62,828 nt of DNA from Bryobacterales bacterium. GTDB lineage: Bacteria > Acidobacteriota > Terriglobia > Bryobacterales > UBA6623. The stretch lies in contig JAJDTX010000034.1 in NCBI GenBank assembly GCA_022826925.1, positions 1 through 62,828 on the forward strand, in the 5' to 3' direction. Under the pieces are notes generated by a model. It was not told the origin of the DNA, did no database searches, and saw only the letters and a list, made by a program, of their open reading frames with translations. Position numbers and translations under genes: made by a program. Below, one piece after another: positions 62,620-62,828 of this stretch (the first letter of the stretch is position 1; the number at the start of each line of letters is the position of its first letter).

Positions 62620-62828
62620 GCCGCGCAGGGCGCGAACGTCTGTCCGAGCTTTGCGGCCGGATTGAACCTTACTTCTGCGGTTCGGTGCCTATCCCATGTT
62701 TGACATTGGGGTTTGGAAGTCATTGATTTTAAAGGGTCGCGATCTGGCGTTGTTACCTAGACCCCCATTTTTCCCTGTTGTGGCACCGCGATCTGACGGG
62801 TTGACAACCACCGCTTCAGGCATGCTTG
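62620..62828. other. Right-edge noncoding stretch
   Basis: About 200 bases after the last gene, with two TTGACA motifs and two copies of CGCGATCTG 49 bases apart. The ACCCCCATTTTTCC element recalls IS21-type ends, but the window stops here and I cannot confirm an insertion sequence. Confidence 0.35.

Noticed and set aside
62690..62828. End of an IS21-type element
   Set aside because: Only short resemblance in one element and a repeat; no transposase frame and the window ends, so not claimed.
1..62828. CRISPR array
   Set aside because: No regularly spaced repeat of 24-40 bases was seen anywhere in the window.

Overview
The window is high-GC bacterial DNA with genes on both strands, short intergenic gaps and many exported proteins. 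A one-piece tmRNA, a scpA-scpB-rluB cluster, NadC and an AtoE-type carrier fit a proteobacterium, perhaps a gammaproteobacterial lineage. The gene families (sulfatases, DUF1552 and DUF1592-type proteins, YHYH protein, DUF820/Uma2 and Rpn proteins) are also common in Planctomycetes and in marine or sponge-associated bacteria. No ribosomal or other strong phylogenetic marker is present, so the taxonomic assignment is tentative.

Region by region. 0-8.6 kb: a truncated Uma2 nuclease, an exported BNR-repeat protein directly abutting an unknown 655-residue exported protein, and secreted hydrolases (amidohydrolase, CocE/S15 hydrolase). 8.6-11.2 kb: the decayed remains of an enoyl-CoA hydratase, an acyl-CoA dehydrogenase and a voltage-gated-type K+ channel with a C-terminal zinc ribbon. 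11.4-18.3 kb: two tandem paralogous sulfatases, a dienelactone hydrolase, a YHYH protein and a fucose-isomerase-like protein. 18.5-29.7 kb: two AT-richer orphan genes, two exported leucine-rich-repeat proteins, a DUF1552 plus cytochrome-like DUF1592 pair, and a large FtsX-type permease. 29.7-34.7 kb: nadC, a ketopantoate-reductase-family gene, an alpha/beta hydrolase, a lipoprotein sulfatase and an SGNH hydrolase.

34.7-49.2 kb is an accessory island ending at the 3' end of ssrA (tmRNA). It holds a Fic protein, a GH51 arabinofuranosidase, a nucleotidyltransferase with the stub of a HEPN partner, an exported nucleoside hydrolase, a FitAB toxin-antitoxin pair, an MmeI-like single-chain restriction-modification enzyme, a Gabija-like GajA/GajB pair and a GIY-YIG protein. 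No integrase is visible. 49.3-53.5 kb is a housekeeping-like block: macro-domain protein, a pair of half-size DMT transporters, rluB, scpB and scpA. 53.8-62.8 kb returns to catabolism: GNAT acetyltransferase, Gfo/Idh/MocA oxidoreductase, two sulfatase-superfamily proteins, an Rpn nuclease, the AtoE-type transporter and a second dienelactone hydrolase.

Taken together, the window suggests a heterotroph that cuts sulfated and arabinose-containing polymers outside the cytoplasm and imports small acids, with an anti-phage and mobile-element defence island at the tmRNA locus. The most notable points are the Gabija-like pair in its island, a sulfatase homologue with Thr in place of the catalytic Cys, the tmRNA tag ANDMQFAHAA, the frameshifted crotonase relic, and the cap-plus-LRR modular proteins.
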